Notes: generated by a model not told the origin, from the sequence alone. Positions 39,074 through 49,200 are shown, numbered from the stretch's first letter. The stretch: DNA of 64,000 nucleotides from Listeria monocytogenes (GCF_013282665.1 NZ_CP054041.1:2152001-2216000), one strand, 5' to 3'. Numbers and translations are program-made.

Positions 39074-39181
39074 TTAACAGGTAAATTTCACGCGGTTAGA
39101 GTTTCGTTCCCGTGAAAAATCACCTGTATGAATACTTCGATGTGGACCAGGGTCACTTGCTGTTTGCTGCTCCTTTTTCAC
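39074..39181 (-). CDS. Candidate leader peptide upstream of corA
   Basis: A 35-codon frame starts with GTG (39181) behind AAGGAGTTGAGGAAC and ends with TAA (39076-39074) directly before the corA ribosome site. The product would be basic and hydrophilic, start MKKEQQTASDPG and end VKFTC, with no membrane helix or signal peptide. Its last half is encoded by the hairpin at 39077-39127, the arrangement expected for translation-dependent attenuation. TATAAT boxes lie upstream near 39222-39227 and 39235-39240. I know no homologue; it could be a chance frame. Confidence 0.45.
   Translation of the reverse strand: MKKEQQTASDPGPHRSIHTGDFSRERNSNRVKFTC
39077..39127 (-). promoter_or_regulatory. Nested hairpin in the corA 5' leader
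   Basis: On the minus strand the outer arms ACAGGT (39127-39122) and ACCTGT (39082-39077), and inner arms TTTCACG (39117-39111) and CGTGAAA (39092-39086), nest with a small internal loop and an apical loop of 18 bases. It ends seven bases before the corA Shine-Dalgarno. No T-run follows, so control of translation initiation is more likely than termination. It does not match the M-box as I remember it. Confidence 0.6.
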
Positions 39182-39256
39182 GTTCCTCAACTCCTTCAAA
39201 TCATAGTAATTCACAACTCTACCATTATACCTAGATTATAGTCATTTGTACATCTT

Positions 39257-39871
39257 TTATTGAAGGGAAGCCTTATAGAGCGGAATTAACTCGTCTAGCA
39301 CCATTTCAGCCTCTTTGATGAAGTCTTTCCCTGGGGATAAATGGCTATCCTCTGGTAGATAAATTTTCCCAACTAAAAATTCCCCTTTTTTCACATCGCG
39401 GAAACGTTCAAGCGTTGCCTCTAGTTGTCCGTCATGCACAGGATAGGTTTTTTCTTCAGTATGATCTGGGGAAATAGCAAAGTTGTCCGGTAAATCAGCC
39501 AATAATTTCTTTTCTTTCAAAAAACGATTAGCGATTTTCTTGCTCTCTTCATTTTCATAAATAAAGGCGAGCCAAATAAATAAATAATTATCGAATAGAC
39601 CTACTTGAAAATGAGGATGCTTTTTATAACCACGTTTATCATGGCAAATGGCCAGCCACGTGCTATCGGGTGGGTTAACTGAACGTCTTTGGTGACGAGC
39701 AATATGTAAAAACATTTCATCGCCAAGCTTGGCACTTAAATAAGTAGTCAATTCTTCCCCAACAGCTCTGAATTTTGGTTGAATATCATTTTGAATTCCT
39801 GTCATGCGTGCTTCAAGTCCAGGAATTTGCATTGTTTTAAAATCTTTCTTACTAAATCCTTTAAAAGTCAT
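39257..39871 (-). CDS. DUF1054 family protein YktB
   Basis: 204 residues from the ATG at 39871, fixed by AGGAGG seven bases upstream; the frame is open further but lacks a ribosome site. Typical features are MTFKGFSKKDFKTMQIPGLEARM, HIARHQRRSVNPPDSTWLAIC, and KKHPHFQVGLFDNYLFIWLAFIYENE. The family has an alpha/beta fold and no established function. It lies upstream of corA on the same strand and divergent from the inositol-phosphatase gene, as yktB and yktC neighbour one another in B. subtilis. Confidence 0.88.
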   Translation of the reverse strand: MTFKGFSKKDFKTMQIPGLEARMTGIQNDIQPKFRAVGEELTTYLSAKLGDEMFLHIARHQRRSVNPPDSTWLAICHDKRGYKKHPHFQVGLFDNYLFIWLAFIYENEESKKIANRFLKEKKLLADLPDNFAISPDHTEEKTYPVHDGQLEATLERFRDVKKGEFLVGKIYLPEDSHLSPGKDFIKEAEMVLDELIPLYKASLQ

Positions 39872-40001
39872 CTGTTTTCCTCCTAATTTTGCATATAGTT
39901 TCATTATACGGAAGTTAAGTTCCAAGTGAAAGAATCTTGTTCTATTCAGATAATTCATTTTTGTGATAAAATAAACAAAAAGAGTGCGAAGAGGTGTGCA
40001 T

Positions 40002-40775
40002 ATGGACAGCGAAAAAATAGATTATTTAGCAAGGTTATGGATTATGGAAGCCGCAGCAAAAATTAAGCAATCTTTCAAAGAAACGTTAGATATTGATGTC
40101 AAATCCAGTCGAAATGATTTAGTGACGAATATGGATAAAGAAACCGAAGCTTTTTTTGTTCAACAAATTAAAGCGCATTTTCCTGACCATCGTTTATTTG
40201 GTGAAGAAGGTATGGCAGCAGATGTAACAGATTTAGATGGCGTGGTTTGGATACTTGACCCAATTGACGGGACACTGAACTTCGTCGAACAGCAACGTGA
40301 CTTTGCAATTTCTCTCGCTGTATATGAAAATGGAGTAGGCCGACTAGCTTATATTTATGATGTGACGCGCGACGAATTGTATTTTGGGGAAAAAGGAAAG
40401 GGCGCTACAGTAAACGGCAGAACTATTCCTAAACTAGATCCAACCGTAGACCTTGAGGATGCACTATTAATTGCTAATTTAAGTGTAACAAGAAAATTTC
40501 CAACTATGTGGGAGGCGGTAAAAGCTTCTAGAGGATTACGATTACACGGAGCAGCCTCACTAGAATATATGGATGTTGCTACAGGTCGAGCGGGAGCCTA
40601 TCTTTCTGCTAATTTAGCTCCGTGGGACATTGCTGCTGGGAAAATTATCGTCGAAGAATTAGGCGGAAAAGTGACAAGAATTAACGGTGAAGAAATGAAT
40701 ATGTTAGAAAAAGGAAGTTCCATCGTAGCTGCACCGAAAATTCATCAAACCTTATCAGATAACTACCTGCCTTAA
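40002..40775 (+). CDS. Inositol monophosphatase family protein (YktC/SuhB-like)
   Basis: 257 residues from the ATG at 40002, with AAGAGGTG seven bases before it; a GTG at 39984 is possible but lacks a site. The metal motifs are all present: GEEG (Glu68/Glu69), LDPIDGTLNF (Asp86, Asp89), and APWDIAAGKIIVEELGG near the C-terminus. It is a Mg2+-dependent phosphatase acting on inositol-1-phosphate or related sugar phosphates or NADP; the true substrate is unknown. Divergent from yktB. Confidence 0.9.
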   Translation: MDSEKIDYLARLWIMEAAAKIKQSFKETLDIDVKSSRNDLVTNMDKETEAFFVQQIKAHFPDHRLFGEEGMAADVTDLDGVVWILDPIDGTLNFVEQQRDFAISLAVYENGVGRLAYIYDVTRDELYFGEKGKGATVNGRTIPKLDPTVDLEDALLIANLSVTRKFPTMWEAVKASRGLRLHGAASLEYMDVATGRAGAYLSANLAPWDIAAGKIIVEELGGKVTRINGEEMNMLEKGSSIVAAPKIHQTLSDNYLP

Positions 40776-40841
40776 AGAAAGCGCTCAACATAAAAAAACT
40801 TGTTTTCAGAAAATAAAAATCGTGCCAAATCCGCTCAGCTA

Positions 40842-40850
40842 TGCTATAAT
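40842..40850 (+). promoter_or_regulatory. Extended -10 promoter of typA
   Basis: TGCTATAAT is a full extended -10, with no good -35 visible. The transcript would have a leader of about 110 bases carrying the hairpin at 40884-40907. Confidence 0.6.
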
Positions 40851-40883
40851 AGGTAAGTTGATTTAAACGAGACGATAGCGACG

Positions 40884-40907
40884 GAGGAAAATAAATCTAT
40901 TTTCCTC
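40884..40907 (+). promoter_or_regulatory. Leader hairpin upstream of typA
   Basis: A perfect GAGGAAAATA-AATC-TATTTTCCTC stem is followed by TTTCTTTT. The stem hides a GGAGG. It could be a weak attenuator or a cold-responsive leader element, since TypA is important at low temperature in other bacteria. The function is inferred only. Confidence 0.6.
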
Positions 40908-40966
40908 TTTCTTTTGGCTAATCTTCACGATAAATGTTTGGATTTTTAATTTAGGAGGAAACAAGA

Positions 40967-42805
40967 TTGAATTTAAGAAATGATATTCGTAATGTAGCAA
41001 TTATTGCCCACGTTGACCATGGTAAAACAACTCTAGTAGACCAATTATTACGCCAGTCAGGCACATTCCGCGACAATGAAACAGTTGCAGAACGCGCAAT
41101 GGACAACAATGATTTAGAAAGAGAACGCGGTATTACAATTTTAGCGAAAAATACAGCGATTAAGTATGAAGATACACGTGTAAACATCATGGATACACCT
41201 GGACACGCCGATTTCGGTGGAGAAGTAGAACGTATCATGAAAATGGTTGATGGTGTTCTTTTAGTAGTGGACGCGTATGAAGGTACGATGCCTCAAACAC
41301 GTTTTGTACTAAAAAAAGCACTAGAACAAGACTTAACACCAATCGTTGTTGTTAACAAAATTGACCGTGATTTTGCTCGTCCTGAAGAAGTTGTGGATGA
41401 AGTATTAGAATTATTCATCGAATTAGGTGCAAATGACGATCAATTAGAATTCCCAGTTGTTTATGCTTCTGCAATTAACGGAACTTCAAGTTATGATTCC
41501 GATCCAGCAGAACAAAAAGAAACAATGAAACCACTTTTAGACACTATTATTGAACACATTCCCGCTCCAGTTGATAATAGTGATGAACCATTACAATTCC
41601 AAGTATCTTTACTTGATTATAATGACTATGTAGGTCGTATCGGTATTGGCCGTGTATTCCGCGGAACAATGCACGTAGGACAAACAGTTGCCTTAATTAA
41701 ACTTGATGGCACAGTAAAACAATTCCGTGTAACGAAAATGTTCGGTTTCTTCGGACTAAAACGTGAAGAAATTAAAGAAGCAAAAGCTGGTGATTTAGTA
41801 GCGCTTGCTGGAATGGAAGACATCTTCGTTGGTGAAACAGTAACACCATTTGATCATCAAGAAGCACTTCCTTTACTACGTATTGATGAGCCAACTTTAC
41901 AAATGACTTTTGTAACAAACAACAGTCCTTTCGCAGGTCGCGAAGGTAAACACGTAACAAGCCGTAAAATTGAAGAACGCTTACTTGCAGAACTTCAAAC
42001 TGACGTATCTTTACGCGTAGAGCCAACAGCTTCACCAGATGCTTGGGTAGTTTCCGGTCGTGGTGAGCTTCACTTATCCATTTTGATTGAAACAATGCGT
42101 CGCGAAGGTTATGAACTACAAGTTTCTAAACCAGAAGTAATTATCCGCGAAATTGATGGCGTGAAATGTGAACCAGTAGAAGACGTTCAAATTGATACTC
42201 CAGAAGAATTCATGGGTTCTGTTATTGAATCTATCAGCCAACGTAAAGGCGAAATGAAAAACATGATTAACGACGGTAATGGCCAAGTTCGTTTACAATT
42301 CATGGTTCCAGCTCGTGGCTTAATCGGTTATACAACAGATTTCCTTTCAATGACTCGTGGTTATGGTATTATCAACCATACATTCGACAGCTACCAACCA
42401 ATCCAAAAAGGACGCGTTGGTGGACGTAGCCGTGGTGTACTTGTATCCATGGAAACAGGTAAATCTACTACTTACGGTACGATGCAAGTAGAAGACCGTG
42501 GTACTATTTTTGTAGAACCTGGTACAGATATTTACGAAGGTATGATCGTTGGTGAAAACAATCGTGAAGGCGATATCGCTGTAAACATTGTTAAAGCAAA
42601 ACAAATGACTAATATTCGTTCTGCAAACAAAGACCAAACAAACGTAATCAAAAAACCTCGTCATTTATCACTAGAAGAATCATTAGAATTCCTAAACGAA
42701 GATGAGTACTGTGAAGTAACACCAGAATCCATCCGTTTACGTAAAAAAATTCTAAACAAAAACGAACGTGAAAAAGCAGCAAAACGTTCAAAAACTGCTG
42801 AATAA
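40967..42805 (+). CDS. typA: Ribosome-associated GTPase TypA/BipA
   Basis: 612 residues, full length. G-domain motifs are G1 [10 protein letters not shown]2 ERGITI, G3 DTPGHADF, and G4 NKIDRD. EF-G-like domains II, III and V follow, with a TypA-specific C-terminal domain. It binds the 70S ribosome at the A-site region and aids ribosome assembly under stress and cold. The start is TTG at 40967 behind TTTAGGAGG. Synteny with the B. subtilis ylaG-ylaN-ftsW-pycA region agrees. Confidence 0.97.
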   Translation: MNLRNDIRNVAIIAHVDHGKTTLVDQLLRQSGTFRDNETVAERAMDNNDLERERGITILAKNTAIKYEDTRVNIMDTPGHADFGGEVERIMKMVDGVLLVVDAYEGTMPQTRFVLKKALEQDLTPIVVVNKIDRDFARPEEVVDEVLELFIELGANDDQLEFPVVYASAINGTSSYDSDPAEQKETMKPLLDTIIEHIPAPVDNSDEPLQFQVSLLDYNDYVGRIGIGRVFRGTMHVGQTVALIKLDGTVKQFRVTKMFGFFGLKREEIKEAKAGDLVALAGMEDIFVGETVTPFDHQEALPLLRIDEPTLQMTFVTNNSPFAGREGKHVTSRKIEERLLAELQTDVSLRVEPTASPDAWVVSGRGELHLSILIETMRREGYELQVSKPEVIIREIDGVKCEPVEDVQIDTPEEFMGSVIESISQRKGEMKNMINDGNGQVRLQFMVPARGLIGYTTDFLSMTRGYGIINHTFDSYQPIQKGRVGGRSRGVLVSMETGKSTTYGTMQVEDRGTIFVEPGTDIYEGMIVGENNREGDIAVNIVKAKQMTNIRSANKDQTNVIKKPRHLSLEESLEFLNEDEYCEVTPESIRLRKKILNKNEREKAAKRSKTAE

Positions 42806-42816
42806 TAATTGAATCG

Positions 42817-42871
42817 GCCAAATAGTTTTTTTAGTGATAGCAATATCCTTTAAAAACTATTTGGCTTTTTT
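42817..42871 (+). terminator. Terminator of typA
   Basis: A perfect 14-base-pair stem GCCAAATAGTTTTT (42817-42830) / AAAAACTATTTGGC (42852-42865) with a 21-base loop, then TTTTTT. Confidence 0.92.
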
Positions 42872-42976
42872 ATGCTTTAAGTTGCTAGAAAAGGGAATAA
42901 AATAATGTATTTGTAACACTATTGTAATATGAATAGCTATTTGGTATATTAGAAGTAAGTAGAAAAGGTGGTTAGT

Positions 42977-43846
42977 ATGATGAAAAAACGTATAATTATT
43001 CTTGCGGTATTAGTGGTACTTCTTATCGGAGGAGTTGTAGTCGGTGTTTATGCAAATGGAAACTCTGCAAAAGACAACAAAGACAATGAAAGCAAAACAA
43101 CAGCTAAAAAAGCCACATCTACACCTAAGAAAACAACTGACACAGAGAAAAAAGAAACAACAACCAAAGATTCGGTTACAGATGATAAAGGCGTAGTCAC
43201 AAAAGGAAGCTCCGATGTAGAAAAAAATGCACCAGCCAAAAGTAATAGTAGTGCAACAGATAAAAACAGTAGTCCGGCCACACCGGCCTTTTCGCTGTCT
43301 ACTTCAGGCTTCAAAACTTCCAATGTATCTTCGGTCCTTGGTGGAACCGTAACAACAACTTACTTGTCGAGTTCCCCTTCATTCGAAAAAATCTTTGAAA
43401 ATTTAACTATTGAAGTCAATCAATACAAAGTAGAACATGTTGTTGGCGCAAATAAAGCAGTTAGTGCAAGTAATCCAGAAAGTTATTTAGCGAATAAAAA
43501 TGGTTATGTAATCACATTAGACATATCCATTAAAAATACCTCTTCTAAAGATAAAATGTACAAAGCGGACCAAATTACGCTCATTGGTGCAAATGAATTT
43601 GTTGGAGGAAGCTTAGATAATTTTGTACCATCTAACTTTCATCTTATTGGAAGTAAAGCTGACCCAAATATTTTCGCAGCTGGAAAAACAGCTCGTGGGC
43701 TCCTTACTTTCACGATGACAGAATCGGTATACAATGATTTAGCGGCTGATTCAAAAATCGGTGTACCAAATCCGGATAAATTTGATGCAAGCGTTTCTGA
43801 AGCCAAAGCAGGCGATGATGTTATTGCTGCATTCCCAGTAAAATAA
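42977..43846 (+). CDS. Membrane-anchored or exported protein, DUF5068/DUF4352-like
   Basis: 289 residues from the ATG at 42977, placed after AAAAGGTGG. One N-terminal hydrophobic helix (about 4-27, no lipobox cysteine) acts as a signal or anchor. A long Lys/Thr/Ser/Asp-rich linker (about 30-110) is likely to cross the wall. The C-terminal beta-rich domain (about 135-289) contains YVITLDISIKNTSSKDKMY, the pattern of the DUF4352/DUF5068-type immunoglobulin-like exported domains. Function unknown. The DNA of the linker is A-rich and repetitive, so its length may vary among strains. Confidence 0.75.
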   Translation: MMKKRIIILAVLVVLLIGGVVVGVYANGNSAKDNKDNESKTTAKKATSTPKKTTDTEKKETTTKDSVTDDKGVVTKGSSDVEKNAPAKSNSSATDKNSSPATPAFSLSTSGFKTSNVSSVLGGTVTTTYLSSSPSFEKIFENLTIEVNQYKVEHVVGANKAVSASNPESYLANKNGYVITLDISIKNTSSKDKMYKADQITLIGANEFVGGSLDNFVPSNFHLIGSKADPNIFAAGKTARGLLTFTMTESVYNDLAADSKIGVPNPDKFDASVSEAKAGDDVIAAFPVK

Positions 43847-43876
43847 AAAATCCGCCCATTATCGGGCGGATTTTTT
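43845..43876. terminator. Bidirectional terminator
   Basis: AAAAAATCCGCCC (43845-43857) pairs perfectly with GGGCGGATTTTTT (43864-43876) around a six-base loop, between convergent genes. Confidence 0.95.
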
Positions 43877-44105
43877 ATTTTCCAGTACTTTCTATTAAAT
43901 TTTTTAACTCACTATTCGACATTACTACTGGTTTATGAAAATTGAAATGGCCAGAATTAACGCGACTGATCGTATTAATAGCTACTCGATGTTCACATTC
44001 AGGACATAAATACATTCTAATAGGTTTGTTTCGTAATTGTTTTGTTTTAAATTCGCGATTGTCTAGCTCATCTACACGTTCGCAGAGAATACATTTTGCG
44101 TTCAT
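43875..44105 (-). CDS. Small zinc-ribbon protein YlaI (DUF2197)
   Basis: 76 residues. Two CxxC pairs (Cys5/Cys8 and Cys34/Cys37) form a probable zinc ribbon, with a basic middle section (KTKQLRNKPIRMY). It matches B. subtilis YlaI by size, cysteine pattern and location between typA and ylaN. Function unknown; a nucleic-acid or protein-binding role is only a guess. GAGGTGAAG precedes the ATG. It is divergent from ylaN and convergent with the exported protein gene. Confidence 0.85.
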   Translation of the reverse strand: MNAKCILCERVDELDNREFKTKQLRNKPIRMYLCPECEHRVAINTISRVNSGHFNFHKPVVMSNSELKNLIESTGK

Positions 44106-44194
44106 TTTGTCTTCACCTCACACAAGTATTATAGCATGATTATCAAAAAAGGCGAGTAAAAGTGAATTTTTCAAAAATTTTAATGGAATCGTGC

Positions 44195-44239
44195 TTGCGT
44201 GGCTTACAAATTATGCTATACTAATACTATCTAGTATTA
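44195..44239 (+). promoter_or_regulatory. ylaN promoter with inverted repeat at the start point
   Basis: TTGCGT (44195-44200), a 16-base spacer and TATACT (44217-44222). The inverted repeat TAATACTA-TC-TAGTATTA (44222-44239) begins at the last base of the -10 and covers the expected transcription start, a classic repressor position. Confidence 0.6.
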
Positions 44240-44309
44240 ACTTTTACTTAAGGTTTTTCCTTGAGATGAAAATAAAGCGCTATTTTGGCGTATGATAGGG
44301 GGTTCTGTG

Positions 44310-44591
44310 ATGGGAAATAAAAAGATAGATCACAGAGAAGAGGCAGTGGAGCTTTTAAAACAAGATGCAAAACGAATCTTACAGTTGATTAAAGTCCAAA
44401 TGGATAATCTAACATTACCACAATGTCCAGCATATGAGGAAGTTCTTGATACACAAATGTATGGTTTATCACGTGAAATTAACTTTGCAACCCGCCTAGG
44501 ACTAATCGAACCAGAAGAAGGCAAGAAACTAATGTCTACACTGGAAAAAGAATTATCCGCTTTACACGAACTGTCTATGAGCAAAAAATAA
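44310..44591 (+). CDS. ylaN: YlaN (DUF1507), iron-dependent Fur modulator
   Basis: 93 residues from the ATG at 44310, equal to the B. subtilis protein; AGGGGGT lies seven bases before it. A compact helical protein ([51 protein letters not shown]). In S. aureus and B. subtilis YlaN has been reported to bind iron(II) and relieve Fur repression; that role is applied by family. It lies before ftsW as in B. subtilis. Its promoter carries an inverted repeat. Confidence 0.9.
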   Translation: MGNKKIDHREEAVELLKQDAKRILQLIKVQMDNLTLPQCPAYEEVLDTQMYGLSREINFATRLGLIEPEEGKKLMSTLEKELSALHELSMSKK

Positions 44592-44602
44592 GGAATCAAT
44601 TG

Positions 44603-44637
44603 AAAAGATGTCTGATTTTTTCTGGCATCTTTTTTTG
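44603..44637 (+). terminator. Terminator of ylaN
   Basis: AAAAGATGTC pairs with GGCATCTTTT (one G-T wobble) and is followed by a run of T. Confidence 0.85.
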
Positions 44638-44689
44638 TTTGCCAGTGAAACGATTAAAAAATGAGCCAAAAGAAGGAGGAGATTCTTCT

Positions 44690-44718
44690 TTTCATTTGAA
44701 GGTCTTTTCCTTTATAAT
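44690..44718 (+). promoter_or_regulatory. Candidate promoter of ftsW
   Basis: TTTCAT (44690-44695), a 17-base spacer and TATAAT (44713-44718). Just upstream, AAAAGAAG (44668-44675) and CTTCTTTT (44685-44692) form an eight-base inverted repeat overlapping the -35. Confidence 0.5.
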
Positions 44719-44767
44719 AGGAAGAATAGAAAACAAGATGGGATAGTAACTTCTCAGGGATTGGACG

Positions 44768-45976
44768 ATGCCGATGTTTAAACGAATTTTAAAATCTTAT
44801 GATTATGCATTTATTGCGGTATTTATCGTACTATGTTTATTTGGGCTTATCATGATCTATAGTGCCAGCTGGTCTTTAGCGATTGGTAAGGGCTTACCGG
44901 CAGATTATTTTTATGCTCGTCAGGTAAAGAACTTTATAATTAGTTTTATTTTCTTCGTTCTTTTTGCTCTTTTGCCATTTAAATTTTATCAAAATAATAA
45001 AGTGTTGATGTTAATTGTATTTGGCTCTATCGGTGTCTTATTATTAATTTTCTTAGTGGGGAAAACGGTAAATAATGCGAACAGTTGGCTTGTTTTAGGA
45101 CCTCGTTCTCTTCAACCAGGAGAATTTGCTAAATTAGCCGTAATTATTTACATGTCTGCTATCTATGCGAAGAAACAAAGTTACATTGATGATTTTAACC
45201 GTGGAGTTTTACCGCCAATATTCTTTTTGGCATTTGTATGTTTCTTAATTGCCATTCAACCAGATACAGGGACAGCATTTATTATTTTCTTAGTGGGCTG
45301 TTGTATTATCATTTCTTCTGGGATGCGGCTCCGAACGATTATGAAATTAATTGGAATTGGTATGGGCATTATTGTTGGGCTCACACTCATTCTGTTCGCT
45401 CTACCAGATAATGTGAGAAATGAAATTGTTTCTCCAACAAAAGTAGCTCGTATTACGACCTTTATGAATCCTTTTGAATATGCGGATAAAGAAGGGCACC
45501 AGTTAATTAATTCCTTCTATGCGATTGGCTCAGGTGGTGTTTCTGGACAAGGGCTTGGCGAAAGTGTTCAAAAACTTGGTTATTTACCGGAAGCGCATAC
45601 CGATTTTATTATTGCGGTAGTTGCAGAAGAATTAGGTGTGTTCGGTGTGATGTTTATTATTTTGGCACTGTTCTTCATTATCTTTAAAACTATCACGACC
45701 GGGCTCAGGGCGAAGGATCCATTTGCCTCCTTAATGTGCTACGGGATTGCGAGTTTGATTGCGATTCAAGCATTTATTAATCTAGGTGGAGCAAGTGGAC
45801 TTATTCCGCTTACTGGGGTAACATTGCCATTTATTAGTTATGGTGGATCTTCCTTAATGGTACTATCGATGATGCTTGGTATCGTGGCGAATATTTCGAT
45901 GTTTACTAAATACCAACGTGTTTACAAGTCTGATGGCTCGAAGCAAGAACAACCAAAGCAACCAAGAAGACGTTAA
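44768..45976 (+). CDS. ftsW: Septal peptidoglycan polymerase FtsW (SEDS family)
   Basis: 402 residues, about ten membrane helices. SEDS signatures are LCLFGLIMIYSASWSLA, SWLVLGPRSLQPGEFAKLAVI, EAHTDFIIAVVAEELG with the catalytic Asp, and LPLTGVTLPFISYGGSS (here IPLTGVTLPFISYGGSS). The C-terminal tail is basic. It polymerises lipid II at the septum with a class B penicillin-binding protein. Placement between ylaN and pycA matches B. subtilis ftsW rather than rodA. The ribosome site AGGGA is weak; a second ATG two codons later is possible. Confidence 0.93.
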   Translation: MPMFKRILKSYDYAFIAVFIVLCLFGLIMIYSASWSLAIGKGLPADYFYARQVKNFIISFIFFVLFALLPFKFYQNNKVLMLIVFGSIGVLLLIFLVGKTVNNANSWLVLGPRSLQPGEFAKLAVIIYMSAIYAKKQSYIDDFNRGVLPPIFFLAFVCFLIAIQPDTGTAFIIFLVGCCIIISSGMRLRTIMKLIGIGMGIIVGLTLILFALPDNVRNEIVSPTKVARITTFMNPFEYADKEGHQLINSFYAIGSGGVSGQGLGESVQKLGYLPEAHTDFIIAVVAEELGVFGVMFIILALFFIIFKTITTGLRAKDPFASLMCYGIASLIAIQAFINLGGASGLIPLTGVTLPFISYGGSSLMVLSMMLGIVANISMFTKYQRVYKSDGSKQEQPKQPRRR

Positions 45977-45985
45977 ATTATGAAG

Positions 45986-46017
45986 AAAAAGCTATTTAAT
46001 TAGCTTTTTCTTTTTTT
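45986..46017 (+). terminator. Terminator of ftsW
   Basis: AAAAAGCTA (45986-45994) and TAGCTTTTT (46001-46009) with a TTTAAT loop, then CTTTTTTT. Confidence 0.9.
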
Positions 46018-46099
46018 ACTTTACCGCATGTTTTTGGCGTTTTATAGCCAGTTTATTCGTGTTTTCGATATTGTTTTAAATATTTAGAAAGAAAATAAT

Positions 46100-46128
46100 T
46101 TACATCTGATGGTATTTAATACTATAAT
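46100..46128 (+). promoter_or_regulatory. Promoter of pycA
   Basis: TTACAT (46100-46105), a 17-base spacer and TATAAT (46123-46128). The leader is about 120 bases long and holds no clear hairpin beyond AACC/GGTT repeats (46195-46240). Confidence 0.6.
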
Positions 46129-46253
46129 TGAAGTTATATACCGTTTTACAGCCTAAAAAAAGGGGATTATCATATAAGTGTACATAATCATTTCAACCGT
46201 TGGAGGCTACGTATAAAGTATAGAACAGATCAGTGTTGGTTAGGAGGAAAAAA

Positions 46254-49200
46254 ATGAATCGAATTAAAAAAGTATTAGTAGCAAACCGCGGAGAAATTGC
46301 AATCCGTGTTATGCGTGCGTGTACTGAACTCAAAATCAAAACAGTGGCTATTTATTCACAAGAAGATACTGGTAGTTTTCACCGGTATAAATCAGATGAA
46401 GCTTATCTGGTTGGAGCAGGGAAAAAGCCTATTGATGCGTATCTAGATATCGAAAACATAATAGAGATTGCTAAAGAATCTGGTGCAGACGCGATTCATC
46501 CGGGATATGGTTTCTTGTCCGAAAACATTGAATTTGCTCGTCGTTGTGAGCAAGAAGGCATTATTTTCGTTGGTCCTAAATCAAAACACCTAGATATGTT
46601 TGGTGACAAAATCAAAGCAAAAGAACAAGCTCTATTAGCTGATATTCCAGTAATTCCGGGAAGTAATGGACCGGTTGCTGGTATTAAAGAAGTAGAAGAA
46701 TTTGGTGAGAAAAACGGCTACCCATTAATGATTAAAGCTTCCCTTGGTGGCGGCGGTCGTGGTATGCGTGTCGTAGAATCAAAAGAACATGTCAAAGAAA
46801 GCTTTGAACGTGCATCCTCAGAAGCAAAAGCAGCATTCGGTAATGATGAAGTATATGTAGAAAAATGTGTAATGAATCCAAAACATATTGAAGTACAAAT
46901 TCTTGGGGATACACATGGTAATATTGTTCATTTATTCGAACGTGATTGCTCTATCCAACGTCGTCATCAAAAAGTAGTGGAAGTTGCACCTTGTAATGCG
47001 ATTACATCTGATCTTCGTAACCGTATTTGTGATGCTGCAGTAAAACTAATGAAAAATGTTGACTACATTAATGCGGGGACAGTTGAATTTTTAGTTGAAG
47101 GCGATGATTTTTACTTTATTGAAGTAAATCCACGTGTACAAGTAGAGCATACCATTACAGAAATGATTACTGGGATTGATATCGTTCAATCACAACTATT
47201 CATCGCTGACGGTTATGCACTTCATGATCAATTAGTAGCTATCCCTAAACAAGAAGATATTCATATTCACGGTTCTGCTATTCAAAGCCGTATCACAACA
47301 GAAGATCCACTTAATAACTTTATGCCAGATACTGGACGTGTAGATACGTATCGTTCTACTGGTGGATTTGGTGTTCGTCTGGACGCTGGTAACGGTTTCC
47401 AAGGAACAGTTGTAACACCATTCTATGATTCCTTACTCGTAAAATTATGTACTTGGGGAATGACATTCGAACAAGCAACGCGCAAAATGCGTCGTAATTT
47501 AATCGAATTCCGTATCCGTGGTGTCAAAACGAACATTCCTTTCTTATTAAATGTTGTTCGTCATCCAGATTTTGCAAGTGGTAATTATAATACAAGTTTT
47601 ATCGATACTACGCCTGAACTATTTAAATTCCCACATATTCGCGACCGTGGTACGAAAACGTTGCGCTATATTGGTAATGTAACAGTAAATGGCTTCCCAG
47701 GAATTAAGCACCGTGATAAACCTGTTTATGCAGAACCACGCTTGCCAAAAATTCCGTACGGCTCGCAAATCGCACCAGGAACAAAACAAATTTTGGATGC
47801 AAAAGGTCCAGATGGCGTTGTAGAATGGGTGAAAAAACAAGAAGAAGTACTCTTAACAGATACTACGCTTCGGGATGCACATCAATCTCTACTTGCAACG
47901 CGTGTTCGCTCGAAAGACATTTTCCAAATAGCGGATGCAATGGCTCATTTATTACCAAATATGTTCTCATTTGAAATGTGGGGCGGCGCGACTTTTGATG
48001 TAGCTTATCGTTTCCTAAATGAAGATCCTTGGGTGCGTCTAGAAACACTTAGAAAACAAATTCCAAACGTAATGTTCCAAATGTTACTTCGTGGAGCTAA
48101 TGCAGTTGGCTATAAAAACTATCCAGACAATGTTATCCGTGAATTCGTTAAGCAATCCGCACAATCTGGTGTCGATGTATTCCGCGTGTTTGATAGCTTA
48201 AACTGGATCAAAGGCATGGAAGTATCTATTGATGCTGTTCGTGAAGCAGGGAAGGTTGTAGAAGCAACTATCTGCTATACAGGGGATATTGATGATGATA
48301 CGAGAACGAAATATACCATTGATTACTATAAAGATATGGCGAAAGAGCTCGTTGCTCAAGGGACACATATCCTAGGAATCAAAGATATGGCTGGACTTTT
48401 AAAACCACAAGCGGCTTACCGTTTAATTGGTGAATTAAAAGATACCGTAGATGTTCCGATTCACCTTCATACACATGATACAAGTGGTAATGGTATTTAT
48501 ACGTATGCAGCGGCAGTCAGTGCAGGCGTTGACATTGTTGACGTAGCATCAAGTGCGATGAGTGGAGCAACAAGCCAACCAAGTATGACTGGTCTTTATT
48601 ACGGATTAGTTAATGGCAACCGTCAAACGAACTTAGACGCTCAAAATTCCCAAATCATCAATCATTACTGGGAAGATGTTCGTCATTATTATAAAGACTT
48701 TGACAATGCGCTTAACTCTCCGCAAACAGAAGTATATATTCACGAAATGCCGGGTGGTCAATATACTAACCTTCAACAACAAGCGATTGCTGTTGGACTT
48801 GGCGATCGCTGGGACGAAGTGAAAGAAATGTACACAGTAGTTAATAAAATGTTTGGTGATATCGTAAAAGTTACCCCTTCTTCCAAAGTCGTTGGAGACC
48901 TTGCTTTATTTATGGTTCAAAATGAATTATCTGAAGAAGATGTATACGAAAAAGGCGATACCATTGATTTCCCAGATTCCGTTATTGAATTCTTTATGGG
49001 AGAAATTGGTCAACCATACGGCGGCTTCCCAGAAAAACTTCAAAAACTAGTACTCAAAGGTCGTACACCACTAGCAGATCGTCCAGGTGCCTTAATGGAA
49101 CCAGTTAACTTCCTTGATGTCAAAACAGAACTAAAAGAAAAAATGGGTTATGAACCAACAGAAAAAGACGTCATTTCCTATATCTTATATCCAAAAGTGT

